DNA from: Prinia subflava | Lineage: Eukaryota; Chordata; Aves; Passeriformes; Cisticolidae | Assembly (NCBI RefSeq): GCF_021018805.1 | Contig: NC_086247.1 | Coordinates: forward strand, 133,589,602 to 133,653,601 | DNA length: 64,000 nucleotides | Direction: 5' to 3' | In this document: piece by piece, positions 22,201 through 37,200 of the stretch | Layout: each line of letters begins with the position of its first letter | Numbering within the stretch: the stretch's first letter is position 1 | Notes under the pieces: generated by a model | What the model was told of the DNA's origin: nothing | Seen by the model: only the letters and a program-made list of their open reading frames with translations | Databases searched by the model: none | Translations under genes and position numbers: made by a program

Positions 22201-25200
22201 CAAAATGTGTTAAAGGTCAATGGTCCCAGGGGGTCAAATTAGTTCTCCTTATTAAAAGGAGGACCACTAGTGTGAACATCCAGCTTTCATGTCAAAGCAT
22301 TAGAAACAAAGTGGTTCAATCAGGTTTAACTTCTGGTTGGTTGTGCATTTTCCACCGAAGGAAGGGTGATGGCCAGGCATCTATGCAGAGCAGTAGAAGA
22401 AAGAAAGAAGAAAAGAATTAAATCCAAGTAAACAGCAAGTAAACTTGCATTCTGAAACCTGTGATAGCTGTTCTGCATGCTTTGTGGTTGATTGCCTAAC
22501 AAAATGTTTACTCTGTAGTCTCTTCAAGGCTGTAATTTAAATATAATTATGGGCTCTCAGAAACATGCTCTGTTGGTCTAACTATGGCAGTTTGAACATT
22601 CTGAACAGAAAAAGAGTGATTCAAGACAACAGATGGCTTCTCCCTGTGGAAGAACTTCAGAAGATCCCCTGTGTTAAGAGGGATGTGGTCTGCATCAATT
22701 GTTAAGAGACACTCTTCTCCAGTTTTATCTGTACAACTGTAAAGACAACTATAAGGGTCTTTTGTTCCACTTGGGACCCATTCCTAAAGCATGGCACAAG
22801 TTATGTTTCACAAGCCTCCCTAATTCCACAGTGAATAAAAGAATACTCTCCCTTCAGCACAGACACAATGACCTAGCATGGCTTAATCTTGGGTATTTCA
22901 TCCTCAGCTGAAAAAGCTACAATTACTTCTGCCAATAACAGCTAGAGCAGCACTTATTTAAAGAAAGAAAGTGGTTATAAATCTTCCTTAGGATCAGAAG
23001 ACCTAAACACTGCTACAGATTAAATACATGTGGAATCTAACTGTTTTATAAATAAATCATCTTTAATTGGTTAGTTGCATTCTGGAAATTCCCTAACACA
23101 AAGTCTGACGATGTAACACACACAGCATTGAGGAATCCTGATCCTCTTCCTCTTATATAACACCTGGTAATATTTCAGTTTAATATAATTGAGCCAAAAG
23201 AAACAAATGGGGTACAATTCAAAGTGGTATTGAAGAGTTTTATTGGGAGACATAAATACTCCTGTCTAAATAACTAGCACCAGAGTACAGAACTCCTCCC
23301 CCTCCCCCAAAAAATCCAGTTGGTGTCCATGTGCTTTGATGGCCGTGAGTGTGTGTGTGTGCACGTTAATTTTTTAATACAGATGTGGGCATATGGCTAA
23401 TGTAATGCTAGCTGGATTAATTATTATTGAAACTGCTGACTACAGAAAAGTTAACATTTCTACCTTAGACCCAGAACATAATTAAACTTTGTCACAGTAA
23501 AAAAATTATGTATTGATTTTGACATTTCATTACATGTTATAATGAAATAAGTTTGCTTAAAAAATTACAGTCTTCAATTTTCATCTGATTTGAGATTCCC
23601 TCCCTCTTTTATTTCTGTAAGCTTAAAAAAATCATTTCATACATGCATTTTTTTCTGGGTATATTGTGTCGTATATTATGACTGACAAAAAGTAATTTCC
23701 ACAAAGTGAGGAAGCTCTTCTGTAACTGATATTTGCACTATTTTGAAATGTATCATTTCTCGTCAATAGCACATCAAAAAATTAAAGCATGGCCAAAACA
23801 ACTGTATCTAGAGAAGTTAGATATAATTTTCATTTCCTCTGTCCCTTAGAAGAGTCAATTTCCTTTCAAAACTTCAGCCACTGCAAGCATACTCCAAAGA
23901 GAAACCATGGTGTTGGTAGTCTCATGGAAGTCAGCAGTCATTCACTACGTGCCCAGGAATTCAGTGCCAGAATTGCACACAGAATTACCTCCTTGACCTC
24001 CCACACATTACATTTTGCTGTATACTCCACCAAAGCCTTTCAAAAGACATACTGGTATAGCAAAGATCACTGATCAACTGTCAGCATTTGAAGTCCCTGA
24101 ATTAGCAAGGACTAGAGAAAGCATACCCAGATTATTTCCATCACATGAACCTTGCAAGAAATACCTGAAAACCAAAGAGAAAAAGGGATTTTTTTTCTCC
24201 CACTCTAAAGCTAATGGTCAGTGTGATTTACAAGAACGACATCAGACAGGCACAGCAGCACAGGGATTCTCTGTACAACCTGGAGTGCTGTTCCACCCCA
24301 TTCAGGGGTCTTTTTCCTAGATCTTATACTTCAGAAAAACATAAAAACGGAACTTCTAGAACAGATACAGCCAGGACTTATTCTTGGCCTCAGAAAGTGA
24401 ATTTAATGAGATGTGATTATAAACCTTCTCTTAATGCAGAGCTGTAAATGAGATGATTACACTGAGAACCATGCTGGCAACCTTCCTTCCCAAAGGCTCT
24501 TGAAAAACAGAACAAAGATGGTAAATCAGACAGAACTGCCACCGCAAGTACCTCCACATCAGCACAGGGACAAGAGTCACGTTCCCCTGGTGTCAGATTC
24601 CCCACCACTATGTGGTCACAGAGACTTGATATTAACTACTCAGGAGCCTCCTTCAGCGTGATTTTGATAAACATGACCACAAACTGCCATAATGTATTCT
24701 AGTGAAACCATAAGTGGCCAATTATGTTCGAAGACACTTAAGGCATACGTAAGACACATCAGGCACCATTCTGGCTAAGGGGTTTTTTGACTATTCTAGT
24801 TAAGAAAGAGATTTCACGAGATGCTGACTCCCTCTCAACTCAAGAGAGTGAGGGCAGAAAAGGCACATACATATATATCAATGAGAGCTGAGTGAAGGCC
24901 TTCCCTATTGCACTAATTTCAAACTTCTGAAATTCTTTTTCTTCTTATTATCTAAAAGTTAAAAATCAAAAAAATCTGCAGGAATTCTGTCAATCTGGCA
25001 TTAATTAATTCAAAAAAAAGTTGCAGTTAGCTCATTATCCAAACCATTTTACTGAAACACTCAGCAAATTCAAAAAACCAACCCAATTAGAAAAAATTAT
25101 CCTTACTAAAAATTCCCACAAATTTGAAGGCTGCTACTGGAATGTTTCAATACAAATGCATTCAGTGGAAAAGCTCCTCACCAGTTGTCCACAGAGTTTC

Positions 25201-28200
25201 AGAACACTTACCAACTTCTAGAAGTCAAACTTAAAATTACAAAGTACAAGTCAGAAACCTACTAGGCAGAAAAGCACTGATGTTCTACTCCATCAAATAT
25301 GATTTGTAATGCAGCAACCTAACTGGTTTCACGACAATCCACAGCTATTCTGATCTACATAGCTGAAAAATCCAAGAAATCAATAAAATGTACAGTGGAG
25401 ACAGATTTAATGAGGAATGGATCTGTCATGCATGACACTTTGTAACTTCATTGAGCAATATAAAGAAATTCATTAATGAATCAGCACTATAGCAGTCTAC
25501 TGGAACTATATTTCCGCAGGGGTAATTAAGCTTCTGTGAAGGTCAACAACAAATGGCAACTGTCTTTTGTGAATGCCTTTTTGGAGTGGGCACATGATGT
25601 TCTGCCAGACAGATTCTCATGTGGGCACTCCACTGGACCAGCAAGCACAGGACATAAGATTTCTTTCAAAGGCCTGGGATTTTTTGATGAAACACCTCTC
25701 TGTGATTTTTCAGGACGCAAGCGAGAAAACATACTTAAAATTTCAGGACATGATTTAGCACGACATTTTCTTGGCAACCTACCCTTTTGTAAAGCACGTG
25801 GATCTCCGGCAGGTGGGTTTAACAATGTCCAACAAGAAAGCATAGCGCAGTAAGGACTTGGGTGGTAAGAAATACTGACTCATTTCTTTATTTTCCTCTT
25901 CCAAGAAGTCTTTTAGCATTTGAATAGAGGAATCATTATCCTGATTATGTTTCCTTTCCATTTCTTCTACTGTTTCAAGCTTAAATAGAAAGGCTCCTTT
26001 TGGTAAACTCTTCTTACTGCTGCAATCTGGACCAATGTTTGGATCCAGATGCTTTTCCTCAGAGGACAAAGAAGAACTGGTTTCTACCACTTTGTCAGCG
26101 ACTTTTTCCTGGAGTAAATCTTCTGGACCCTGATCTGGGAATCTTGTCAATATCTAAGAGGAAATTGTGATGAAAACAAAATTAAAGAACTGTATTTAAT
26201 AAACAACTTGACAGCCAACCATACAGTGAATAAGAATTCCTTCAGAGATCCTCAGAATAAAGCAAGTAACCTTTAGATCTTATTTTCATGAAGATTTCAA
26301 AAGCAGCAGCATCGAGATTAGCTGACCTATTGGCAATGATGTCAGAACAACCTCCAATAACTGCCTTTGCAAAATGACCTTTTCAAGTGTGTAAATAATG
26401 TAGCAGTATGACCCCACTATCAGGCTAGAAAATACATCTCCCAACTCATTAAAGACACCTAAGGCACAGACATGCACATCAGTCCTTACAAAGCTCGATA
26501 TCCAGGCTGAAAAAAGGACAGACTTTAACTTTTCTGTTGGAATCATTTCTTCTCAATCATCAACACACACCACTACATTGAAAATTTAATTCTCAATCTT
26601 CATGAAATGAAACAAATTCAAGTAATACGAATAGACTCACTTGACCAGGAGCTTGAAAGGAAAATGGTTCTTCGTGAAGCTTCGCAATTAGAAAATACCG
26701 CAGCCTAGAATTTGGAATGCCAAGCTGTAATCAAAATTCAGGAGCCTTTAGTCCATGTGATAGTAGAGAAAAAATGGTCTATAATATCATACAAGCTATC
26801 TGCCATTACACACAGTAACAGGACTATGAGATACTAATATATTTTGTGACTTCAGAGATATCAGCATTCACAGAATCAGAGATTCATAAAATGGTTTGTG
26901 TTGGAAGGGACTTTGCAGGTCACCTAGTTCCAAGTCCCCTGCCATGGGCAGAGACACCTTCCACTAGACCAGGTTGCTCCGAGCCCAATCCAACCTGGCC
27001 TTGAACACTTCCAGGGCTGGGGCATCTACAACTTCTCTGAGCAACCCAATCCAGTGCCTAACCATCCTCATCACAAAGAACTACCTCCTGATTCTAATCT
27101 AAAACTACTCTTCAAGTTTGAATCCATTCCCCCTTGTCCTGTCACTACAGACTCTTGTAAAAAGTCCCTCTCTGTCATTCTTGTAGTCTCCCATCAAGTA
27201 CTGGAAGGCTGCAATTAGGCCACCCTGAAGCCTCCTTTTTTCCAGGGTATTCTCTAGGTATTAGTCAATAACACCTACACACTTGTAACTTCCATATCTA
27301 GGTACTTACAAGCAAGCAATTAATCTTTGTACCTCATAGTTTTGACTTCTGTGTAAATTAATATGAATATAAACAAAATTTTATGTGATGCAAGAAGAAA
27401 AATTTACATGCCTCATGATTTCTTGGGACAGGTACTATCTGTTTTTTGTTAAAAGCAAAAAAGTCTCTTTTTGCCTCTTTAAACAAGGAATTATAAAACA
27501 CCTAACGATTAAATAAATCTACCACAATTGGTTTTCAAGCTACACTCTATTAGCTTCTCTCAAATATTTATGGTACTTCACTGATTCCAGTTAGTCTTGC
27601 ACAATCTGAAATCTCTCTCAAACTTTTTTTGAGTTGCCAGGGTAACATGGAAACAAAGCTCCTCCTCCCACAAGAAACAGTCACATTTTCTGTGCTGGGA
27701 AATCCAAAGGCACAGCACTTCTGAAGCAATGAGGCTCCTGCAGGGAAAACCACCTTCCTGGTTACAGTGTAAATTCATGCCTTCTTAAAAATATGAAATG
27801 CCAGCAAAGCAGTATGGGACTGGGATCTGAACACAAACAGCAATACAGTTATGCCACTATGAGAAATCAGAAGTCGTGTCAGTTGGTTTTCTCATTCAAG
27901 TGTGTCTTCAGCTTTGGGCATGACTCTCTTTTCTAATACAAAAGAAAATTTTCAAGTGTTCTTGGACTCAGTGCACTTTGAACTATTAAATAATATTAGA
28001 GCAAATTTAGTACTCACACAGGTTGGAGACAAGAGAAATTCCTGATATTTAAATCCACATGTTGCTAGTGTTTGCAAAAGTTCATTTCTGAAAGGAATCA
28101 AAAAGTAATTACTCCCTTCACATAGTCTTATCCCCTTTTTTTAATCCTAAATAAAGACAGATTAAATTCAATATCATATTTACCAAAGCATTCATTGAAA

Positions 28201-31200
28201 TAACTGGACAGCAAATTATTAATGTCATTCACTTCTGAACTTGAGAAACAACATATGAAGTTCAGTGTTAGAGACTTATACATTCAGAGGCACCTCACTC
28301 TCACTACAGTGTAAATGCCTCTTCAAAAAAGATCCCAGCTCTAGGAGAGTAATTGTAATACATCAACAAGGAAAGTAATCAGAGGGCAAGATACTCTCTT
28401 TATTGGAAATCATAAAACAGGAGATTAAAACCACTACAAATAGCTCACTACTTCCTTCTGCTCAAATACACAGCACCAGCTAAGCCTAACAAAAAGGCTA
28501 AATCGAGGGATGACAAATCTCAGTGGCTTTGATTATAAAAGTGAGGTGGAACTGTGCTTTATAAACAACGGAAAAAGACTGCAAAGGAAATAATCTTAAA
28601 AATACTTTTCTTCTGTATTCCATGCAGACTGCACTAGGCTGGAACTATACAAAAGGCAGGAGCTGTGACCTGTACCCAGCATTTTATGTGAGACTGCATC
28701 CCACTGACTGTGAGCTGTCACTGAGAAAACGAATGTCCTAAGTGGGTGTTTTCTGAAGTACAGCTTGTCCCAGCACTGGCCAGCAAGGCACAGCCTAGGG
28801 AATCCCAGGCTGTACAAGACAGGACCATGAACACTGAACCAGTGGGAGATCTGAGCACGTCTCCCTGCTGCCTGCCGTATTCACTAAGAGCATGATATGC
28901 AGTGCATGGAACGATCTCACTCTATTCCAGCAAGAATTGAGAATGAAGATTGCAACTCTCTCCTGCTTTGGTCACAAGAGAGAAGAGAAGAGTGCTCCTG
29001 CTGTCATTAGGTAACTGTAGGGACACCTTTCCTCTTCCACATTTCAGACCAAGACTGAATACGACTTTCTTACAGTATCTCTGGATGGTATCCCTTGAAC
29101 CAGGGATAATCTACTATCGACAAAAGTACTCAAGAAAGCCCCTAGACTGTTCTGTAACCATAACACAAGATGCCATGGGATCCTGTCATGCACAAGGCCC
29201 TGGAACCTCTGAGTGTTACACCTATTGTTATTTTTCTTTGAAAACTATTTCTGACCTTTTCTAAAGAAAACATGGCCATCAAATCAAATACTCATCAACT
29301 AAAATGAAAAATAAAATACTGTTGTATTTTATCCACTTAGAGACATAACAAGTTGTCTAGAAAGTTCTTTTCACAACCTAAAATTTTAATTCCTGTCCCG
29401 TCTCAAGCTGTTTTGTTAACTCCAATTCTAGGAAATAAAAACCCCTTCTACAAATCCCTTGTCCTTCTAAAGAATATATCCTTTTTGCAAACTAAAACCT
29501 GCATATTTTAGTAAGATTTACCTTGCAGAAGAGGATTCAAATCCTTTAACATTTTCTAAAAGTAGGTATTTTGGAAGCTTCTGAAGCCTACAGGGAAAAC
29601 AAAAAGCAAATCAGAGTACCAAGGTGTAAAGTACATTATATTCATCCACAGATCTGTTTAGCTAGCAGAAAGATCAAAGTGTTTCCACATCATGCTAGCT
29701 GTTAAAGTTTAGTATCCTTCAAAAAACAACTGGATTAAAAATGTGGACTGCTGGTAAAAACCACAAAGCCCACCTATGCTTGGATGAACAGTTGTACCCT
29801 CTTGTACTCTATGCATGTACTTTTGAAAATGTTTATCACTGTTCATTTCCTAAAGCACAATAATATTATGCAACAGATTCAGTGTATAACAGGAAATATA
29901 ACCGTTGGGGGAACATCGTTGCTACTTAGCCATAAAACTGTTGTTTTCAAGTGCTTGTACCTGAAATCAATGTCAAAATGTCACATAAACCTTACTGGTA
30001 ACACATCAGAACCAGTATTCATTTAACTGATTCAAGAAACACATCATATTTAGAGTTCAAACTGCAGATATTTTCAATTTTCTAAACTTGACTTTTTTAT
30101 TTTGATGGGGAAAAGAGGGGTGTCAGCTTTAACAAGATCAGTGCAAAGGTCTGGAAATAGGCACATTCCAAAACCAGCATATTAAATCTCTGGAGAAATG
30201 AACATGCCCAAACTGTGCCAGGGACTGTTCCAACAATTTAGAAGCATAGAAGATTGAGATTCAAGTCTCTGGGAACATTCTGTAGCACTGTAGTAAGGCC
30301 AGTGTAGACACAGAACGTCTGTCACACACTGGGATCTCAGAACAACATACAGAAGTAGGATATTAATGCCCCCAGACAGCAGCTTCATGCTTATTGAAGT
30401 TAGTGGCTCTGGACCTCCATTGGAACAAATCACAGCAGAATTTGTTTCAGCACATTTTTAATTACCACCAATTAAAGACATCCCACGAATTAAAAGAACC
30501 AATGCCTCTCACAAGAAACTAGAAAACTTACAAGAAACTATACCAAATTTAATATATATTAAAATGAATACTGAAAAATAATACTAAGCTGAAAAAGGCA
30601 GCAGCAGCCAAATTCCTTGCAGAGGAATGGAGAATATATCTGCTAGTATGTCTACCCACACTCATCATCATTGACTACTATAAAACTTCTTTTTTAGCAA
30701 TGAATCCAGAGCACAGTATGAAATGCAAGCACTTGTAAGGGATCAACAGATCACAAGGCAAGTAATTATTGTACAAAAGAGGAAGTGTTAATTACTTGGC
30801 AGGTATTAACATTAAAAATGTTTCTGTAAAAGCAGTACTTTGATGTTTTAGCATTGGACTTTGCCAGGTTATGGCTTGGACACAATAAACAGACAGTATC
30901 TGGACCATTTGGGTTGGACTTTGTTTGCTGGCTGGATGCTCCAAGGATTTCCCAGGTCTTTCCAGATCTTGAAGTTGTCCTTTCCATTGTCTCTAATATT
31001 TGTCATCCCAGACTACCTCTGAGCCTCATTTCAGCAATATTTCATTATAAAAGGCTGAACAAAAGGTAAGTACATCCAAGGGATGAGAAATTATTTCACA
31101 CTTTCCTAAAACTGCATGCATACCATATCAATTTGGAATGTAAAGGCATAATTCCTGTATTAAGAATTTCCTTTTTTGGGGCTGAACTACTCCATACTCA

Positions 31201-34200
31201 ATGTCTCACAAATGTATCATATTCAAAAAACACATAAGCGCTATCTTAGTAAAACACAAATCCCCCAGAACTGAGAAATTCTACAGAAGCCATCATGTTG
31301 AACCTTCTAGTGACTACTTAGAGTAGGTGCTGCTTCAAGAACCCTCCCCAAGGAGATAAGGGACATTAGCAGTGTCTCCTGGGGTGTTGAGATAAAAGTG
31401 AGACAGCCAAGCCCAGGTCCTTTGCATCGTCATGATAAACACATAGGCCCTGGAGTGTCTAAAGCTTTGGTTTTGAGAAGGAAAAGCTTCTGCCATTTAT
31501 CCAGCTAAGCCCACAGCAACTGGGAAGCAGTATTTCCTTACTAATGCACTATAATGCCCAAAAGCAGCCAGCCTCTTAACCATGTCTCAGTTTAGAGGAA
31601 AGGAATCCCCAGGTCACGATGCCTTTAAGGGATGGAAGGTACTATTATTCTGACAAATTATTAACTTACTCAGTACCTGCCAGGTTTTATTTATCATTGT
31701 AACACATCAGCTGGAAACCTCTGTTACACTTCTTGTTCCATGAAAGACATGCTTTGCAACTTCTAAACAACTCAAGTTTTCTCCCTAATTTTGTATCTCT
31801 GACAGAAACAGGGAAGTCGTAATAATTATTATTTTTACCTAGGAATTGTCTACCTTAGTAGGCTACAGAATCTGTGTTTTGTTCTGTGTTCTCTGCCACA
31901 GATTTCTTATGTATGGCCCTGTAAACCACTCAGCCCTTCTGTGTCATTGTTCTGTCTCTGCTCATGACAAGTGCAAAGACACAGTTCCATTTAATGTTGT
32001 TGGCTGCATGAAGTTTCTCAAACAAAGATCAAGACCCTTTTCTGCCAGTGCTAACACCAGTTTGAAAGAAAGGCATTTTGGTACTGGCTTCCTTCTGTGT
32101 TGAAAGCATTCATTAAAAAAAAAAAAAGAAAGAGTAAAAGAGACACCAAAGATTCATCTGTCCTTCCCCAATCCTGACAGCAAGATGAACAAATGGAGGA
32201 ATATATAGGGAACAGTTTTCCTAGTCTTCAGCTGAATCAAGACTGCCAAAGTATGGCTGTTTCATTAGGAACTGAGATCTGAGCAAGCAAAAATGACAGA
32301 TGAATACAAAGACAAGGACACTGTTCAGACAATGCAGTGCTATTTGAAGTCTTTAGTATTACTACTCAAACAAGAGATTGCACTATAAACCAAAAATACA
32401 CAATCTGCCCCAAGATATCTAGAAGCAGCATCAAAAAGAACAGAGACTTTAAGAAAGAATGGAAGAGGTTACAAGATGCATTGCATTGTACAGTCAATAA
32501 CATATTTAAACCAACTTTCAAATGGTACCTCTTCCAAAGATAACTATATGTTCACTCTAAGCTTTTGTTACCCAATATTTTCAAAACTTTTCATGTTTCC
32601 ATGAGACCAACAGACAAACTATTATATTATCTACTCCTGCTTCTATGTAAAATCAATGCAAATTTGATGTTGAACTGAAAAGAACTCTTTCCTCTCATTT
32701 CTCATCTAGGCACAGTTTAAAGACATGCAATGAAAAGGAAACCAGGCAATGAAAGCATAAAGAGCAACAATGAGGTGAGCATTAGTAAAATACAAATATT
32801 TGTAAGTTACATATGATTATGTGAAATCAAACACAGGATACATCACAACACTAGAAGTATCCCTCTAAAACATTACAGATGTCTTGGCCCACTGAAATCA
32901 GAAGACCCAGTTACAACAAAGCCTAGTTACAAAAGGGCTTTACAATGGAGGTAGCATTCATTTATACCTTGGGAGAATATCAAGGATATAGAGAAAGCTC
33001 TTTGTCCGTGGATCAGACACATCACCTTGCAGGCCAATTCTAAGAAAGAATAAAGAAACATTGGTGTATTACTCAGAGCAGACTGACATTTGGGTTACAT
33101 TTTTCTACAGAATGCTCACACTTTGCTTTGAGTTTTGAAAGGCGATTCTGCAAAAGCATCATATACAGACAGGAGGACCTGCTCACAGAGGCAGTGTCCT
33201 GAGAGATGCTCTAAGGAATAAAAGTCTGCCCTTGGAATCCATGAGCTCACAGCAAGGTTAAAACTGAAGCATTCAGTAATGAAATCACTCCCCAGGCTGC
33301 AAAGCCTTTAGCATTCTGGTCTTGTCCAGCGAAGTCTTTGAACATACTTGGCTCTGAATGAACAAAAAAACCCCACTGGGTTTCTGGGAATACCCTGCTA
33401 TTTTGCACTGAATATATTAAATTATTTCTATGAATTAAAGCCTCATTGTTCACCATTTAGCAGGATTGAGCCCCACGTGAATAACTTTGGAACCAATTTT
33501 GTAACACTAAAATGGAAAGATTATATGGGTTACAAAAATTATAATGATTCCAGGCCTGTGTTTTCCTAGCTTGTACTTGTATTAGGTCATAAAAAAAGAA
33601 TAAAAGCTTTGTAGAAGAGTTTTAGCATGTATCTAAATTAATCAGTCATACATAGATTTTTCTTCTCACTATATTGTAAAGAAAAAAATCTGAAATGTAT
33701 CTATATGCATCACAGGTTTGCACTAATTCATTTTTATAGATCAGCACCACTTTACAGGGATTTCTTTTCAATCTTAGGACATTCAATGAGATACACTTTC
33801 TTATACAATCAGTATTATCACCATCAACAGATTTTTTTTCAAGAAGCTACTACTTTGCATGAGTGCAGTAACTAGAATCTTTTCCCACCAGTCACTGCTG
33901 TCAAATGATACGAGTTACAAATTAATCTGACCAAAAACATCTCAGTAAACGCAGTCCTTAAATCAGTAAGATACTCCTCTTTATCATCCACAAAATCATT
34001 TCAAAGCCATAAACCTTCCCATCTTGGCTAAAATAGAAATATTCCTCAGAATAAACTATCTGTCTGTGTATGTGCAATTTTCAAAGTAGAAATAAAACCA
34101 CATTACACTTTTGAGTCTCAGGCAGAACTGAGAAATTCCAATCCTCCTTCTGGAGTTGGCCCAGGAAAATATTAGATTGATATCTAAAAGGAAAGACAGC

Positions 34201-37200
34201 ACTCCTAAACACTAAATTTCACTATTAGAGAAATAATACAGTGCACAACATTTGTGCTGTAAGAAGCTTACTTAACTTAAACTGAATTAATATATACATA
34301 TGCAAGAAATGTGATCAACAAGGTGCAAAGTGCTGCATTTCTTTCATCATGGTGAACAGAGCTACAACATATCTCAGGAAGAGAAAGATACACAGATCAC
34401 CCACACATAATGTCACTTTTGATAACATTTCTCCTTTGACCGTGTATAGTGCAATAACTGCACTTTTTTCCCCAAGTGTGCTGTACCTACCTTGTAAACG
34501 GCTGACAGGGAGGACTCATCAAAATCATATCAAAAGATAGTCGGTCAAATTCTTTCAGTGTTATGCCCTGAAAACAGGAAAAAAAAATAGAAAAATGTTG
34601 AGTGTTGTAAACTGTATGAAATTCTCAAGTCATCTTTCAGATCAAACTACCCCACTTACTTTCTCTGTACCTAATCTCTCATTTGACCTAGTAATCTCAA
34701 AATCTTTTCTACCTTGGCAAACCATAAAATGTAAATATGCTCTGAATATAAAATCAAACACTAATAAGGTTATCATTTACACATAATCTTAAGGTTTGTA
34801 TCTGCTTATTCATTGAGGTGTTTAGTGGTTCCTTCAGTACCTTTTAGATACTGACCTGTTATTTCTCCCCAAAATAAACTATCATTATTCAGAAATGAAG
34901 TCTTTGTACATCAAAACCAGTGTTCACATACTCAAAATATGTGTAAAAACCTCTGAGAAGAAAAGTGTAAATATGATAATTTTTACAGATCCAACCTATG
35001 GGTTTTAGCTCTTCGGGGGTTACTGGCAAGGCACCCTATAAAGTTTATTTCATAGTTTTTACCCTATAAACATTAGTCAGAGATATTGCATGGCTGAAAT
35101 TCTCCTCTACAAAGACAATTCTGTTCAGAAAAGAAAGAATTAGGTCTGTGGTTGGAATCAATCACACAGGTAGAAATTCCTCTAAACTAAATTTTCACCA
35201 GAAGGTCAACACATTAAGGGAGCAGGAGGAAAGAAGGACAGTGATCAAGTAACTATGACTTGGACAAAGAAATCACTCCTTACATATTCTGAGGGATATC
35301 TGTACAGCAAATGTAACATAACTACCCTCAGAAAACTAGAAAAAAGCTGATATTTTTTCCATTATATTTGAAGAAGGTTTTACCAACTCTAATAATCTGC
35401 TCTTGTCTACTATAAAATGACACAGGCAAGGATTCTTCTTCTTTTTCCATTATAAAACTATAAACCATCATTTAGACAGTTATTATTGAGAGCTGAATAA
35501 GCATTTAACCTTTAGCCACCTATTTAACTCTTACTTAAGGTGGTGTCTTAAAACAGACACAGTATCTTTTACCGTCATGTTGTAAAACCGTGAAAGATTA
35601 AGAAGTATACGGTAATTTCTAACTCTGTCCAAGCAAAACTCCATGCCTACCTTGCCTCTCATTTATTAAAACAAAATCCAATTTTACTTAGTTATTTTTC
35701 AAATAATTTGGCAAGTAACAGAATTCCAGATAATAAACATTTTATCTATTGAGCCCATTAAAAAAGATTCAAGAGGGTTCAATCCAGTATAATTTGTTGT
35801 GTTTCTCTGAGCCCAACTATAACTGCAAAACAAAGGCATGCTCCCAAGTAACTTAATTAAAATTTTTCAAAGTACATGAAAATATTTTTTTTAATCTAAA
35901 AATATGATTTTTTACATTCCTTTACTGGTGGTAAGCATTCCTCTTGACATTTATATAACCTTTCTTGATGCAGAAGGCAAGACTTTAAAAAGAAGCCTGC
36001 AGCAAGAATATCCCTCTTATTTCAACAAGTGACCATAGCACAAGCAATCAAAGTTATTGTAAAACTGCTTTATTCATAATAACACAAAGCTTTTTGTTTG
36101 TCTTGTTACTAATAAAGACAGTGAAAACAGCTTATATCTTACAAATGCCAGACTACAGTAAAAAACACATTAGTTACTCACCTCAATAGTCTTTGCCCAT
36201 AATGGCGTGCTGGGAAAGTTATGCTTATAAACATCATTGGCAAGAGTGTTCACATCAACAGCAGCTACAACTTCTGCATATGTGCAGCTTTCTAAAATTA
36301 AAACAACAATTTGAAAACTTTAGCTTCTCTTTACTACTCTTACAAAAATGTATTTGTGTTACAGAATTGCTCAAACTCAAAAGGCAAATTACACAGTCAA
36401 ATTCTGCTGTGTTGTCTTTGAAACTCTGTATAAAAAACACATGGTTTTTCTAATCATCTGGGCAATACTTCCCTTCTTTATAGATCCAAAAATGGCAGCT
36501 AACCGTGCACCTAATTAGTAGATAAAAAAATTCCAAACAGGGTGCACCTCTATTACATTTCCAGCTCTGTGCAGGTCTCTGTGGCCAGCAAGTTCCCTGG
36601 CTACAGGAATCCCAAGTCAACCTGCCAAGCCCCACTGCCACTGCCTTATCCTCTGACAACTCACAAGAAATAAGTGTGTTACTTGAGAGGTTTACTACTT
36701 CTTATTATAAAAACATAGCACCAATATCTTTGACGTATGTCTACTCTTCCAATAAAACTTTTAAGTTGCCTGAAAAACATTTGTGCTTACATTTCAGTAA
36801 AGCCTTAGGCCTCAAACTCAACTGCTGCCTCCTTTGTTAAAGGTCCCAAAATACCAAACTTGGCAGCTTCTCCTCTCTTGGAGAGAGGTGTTATTGAAGA
36901 GAGGACAGTGTAACAAATCCACAGCTAAAACCCTGAAACAAAAATACACTACAAAGAATGTAAATAAACAACTGTTAATTTACAGAGTAGAGACGAATAG
37001 GTTCTACAGAAGCTAAAGAGATAAAAAGAGCAGTGTTTACTCCTTTGGTCATCATGTCACACTTTTGTTATTACTAAACACAATACCTTTACTGAGTCTT
37101 TTTATCCAGGAAGATGGGCTGTGGTTACTGTCACAGCTGCAGGCAGAGGAGTGACCCTACCTCCAGCTACCCGAGATCAGCATCAACCACCGGGATATTT

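Larger units (their letters stand above)
21874..25782 (-). other. TRDMT1: TRDMT1 intron 8
   Basis: A 3.9-kb intron. It contains a 13/14-bp inverted repeat pair at 22097-22109 and 22261-22274 and a (GT)n run at 23347-23361. A cysteine-containing minus-strand open frame (24417-24608) shows no family signature. Nothing else is recognised. Confidence 0.75.

Noticed and set aside
22035..22421. 128-codon plus-strand frame in TRDMT1 intron 8
   Set aside because: It crosses the inverted-repeat segment, has no recognisable protein features and lies antisense inside an intron.
25536..25853. 105-codon frames on both strands over 25.5-25.85 kb
   Set aside because: The plus-strand frame is antisense to TRDMT1 exon 8 and the minus-strand frame is in another phase of the same region.
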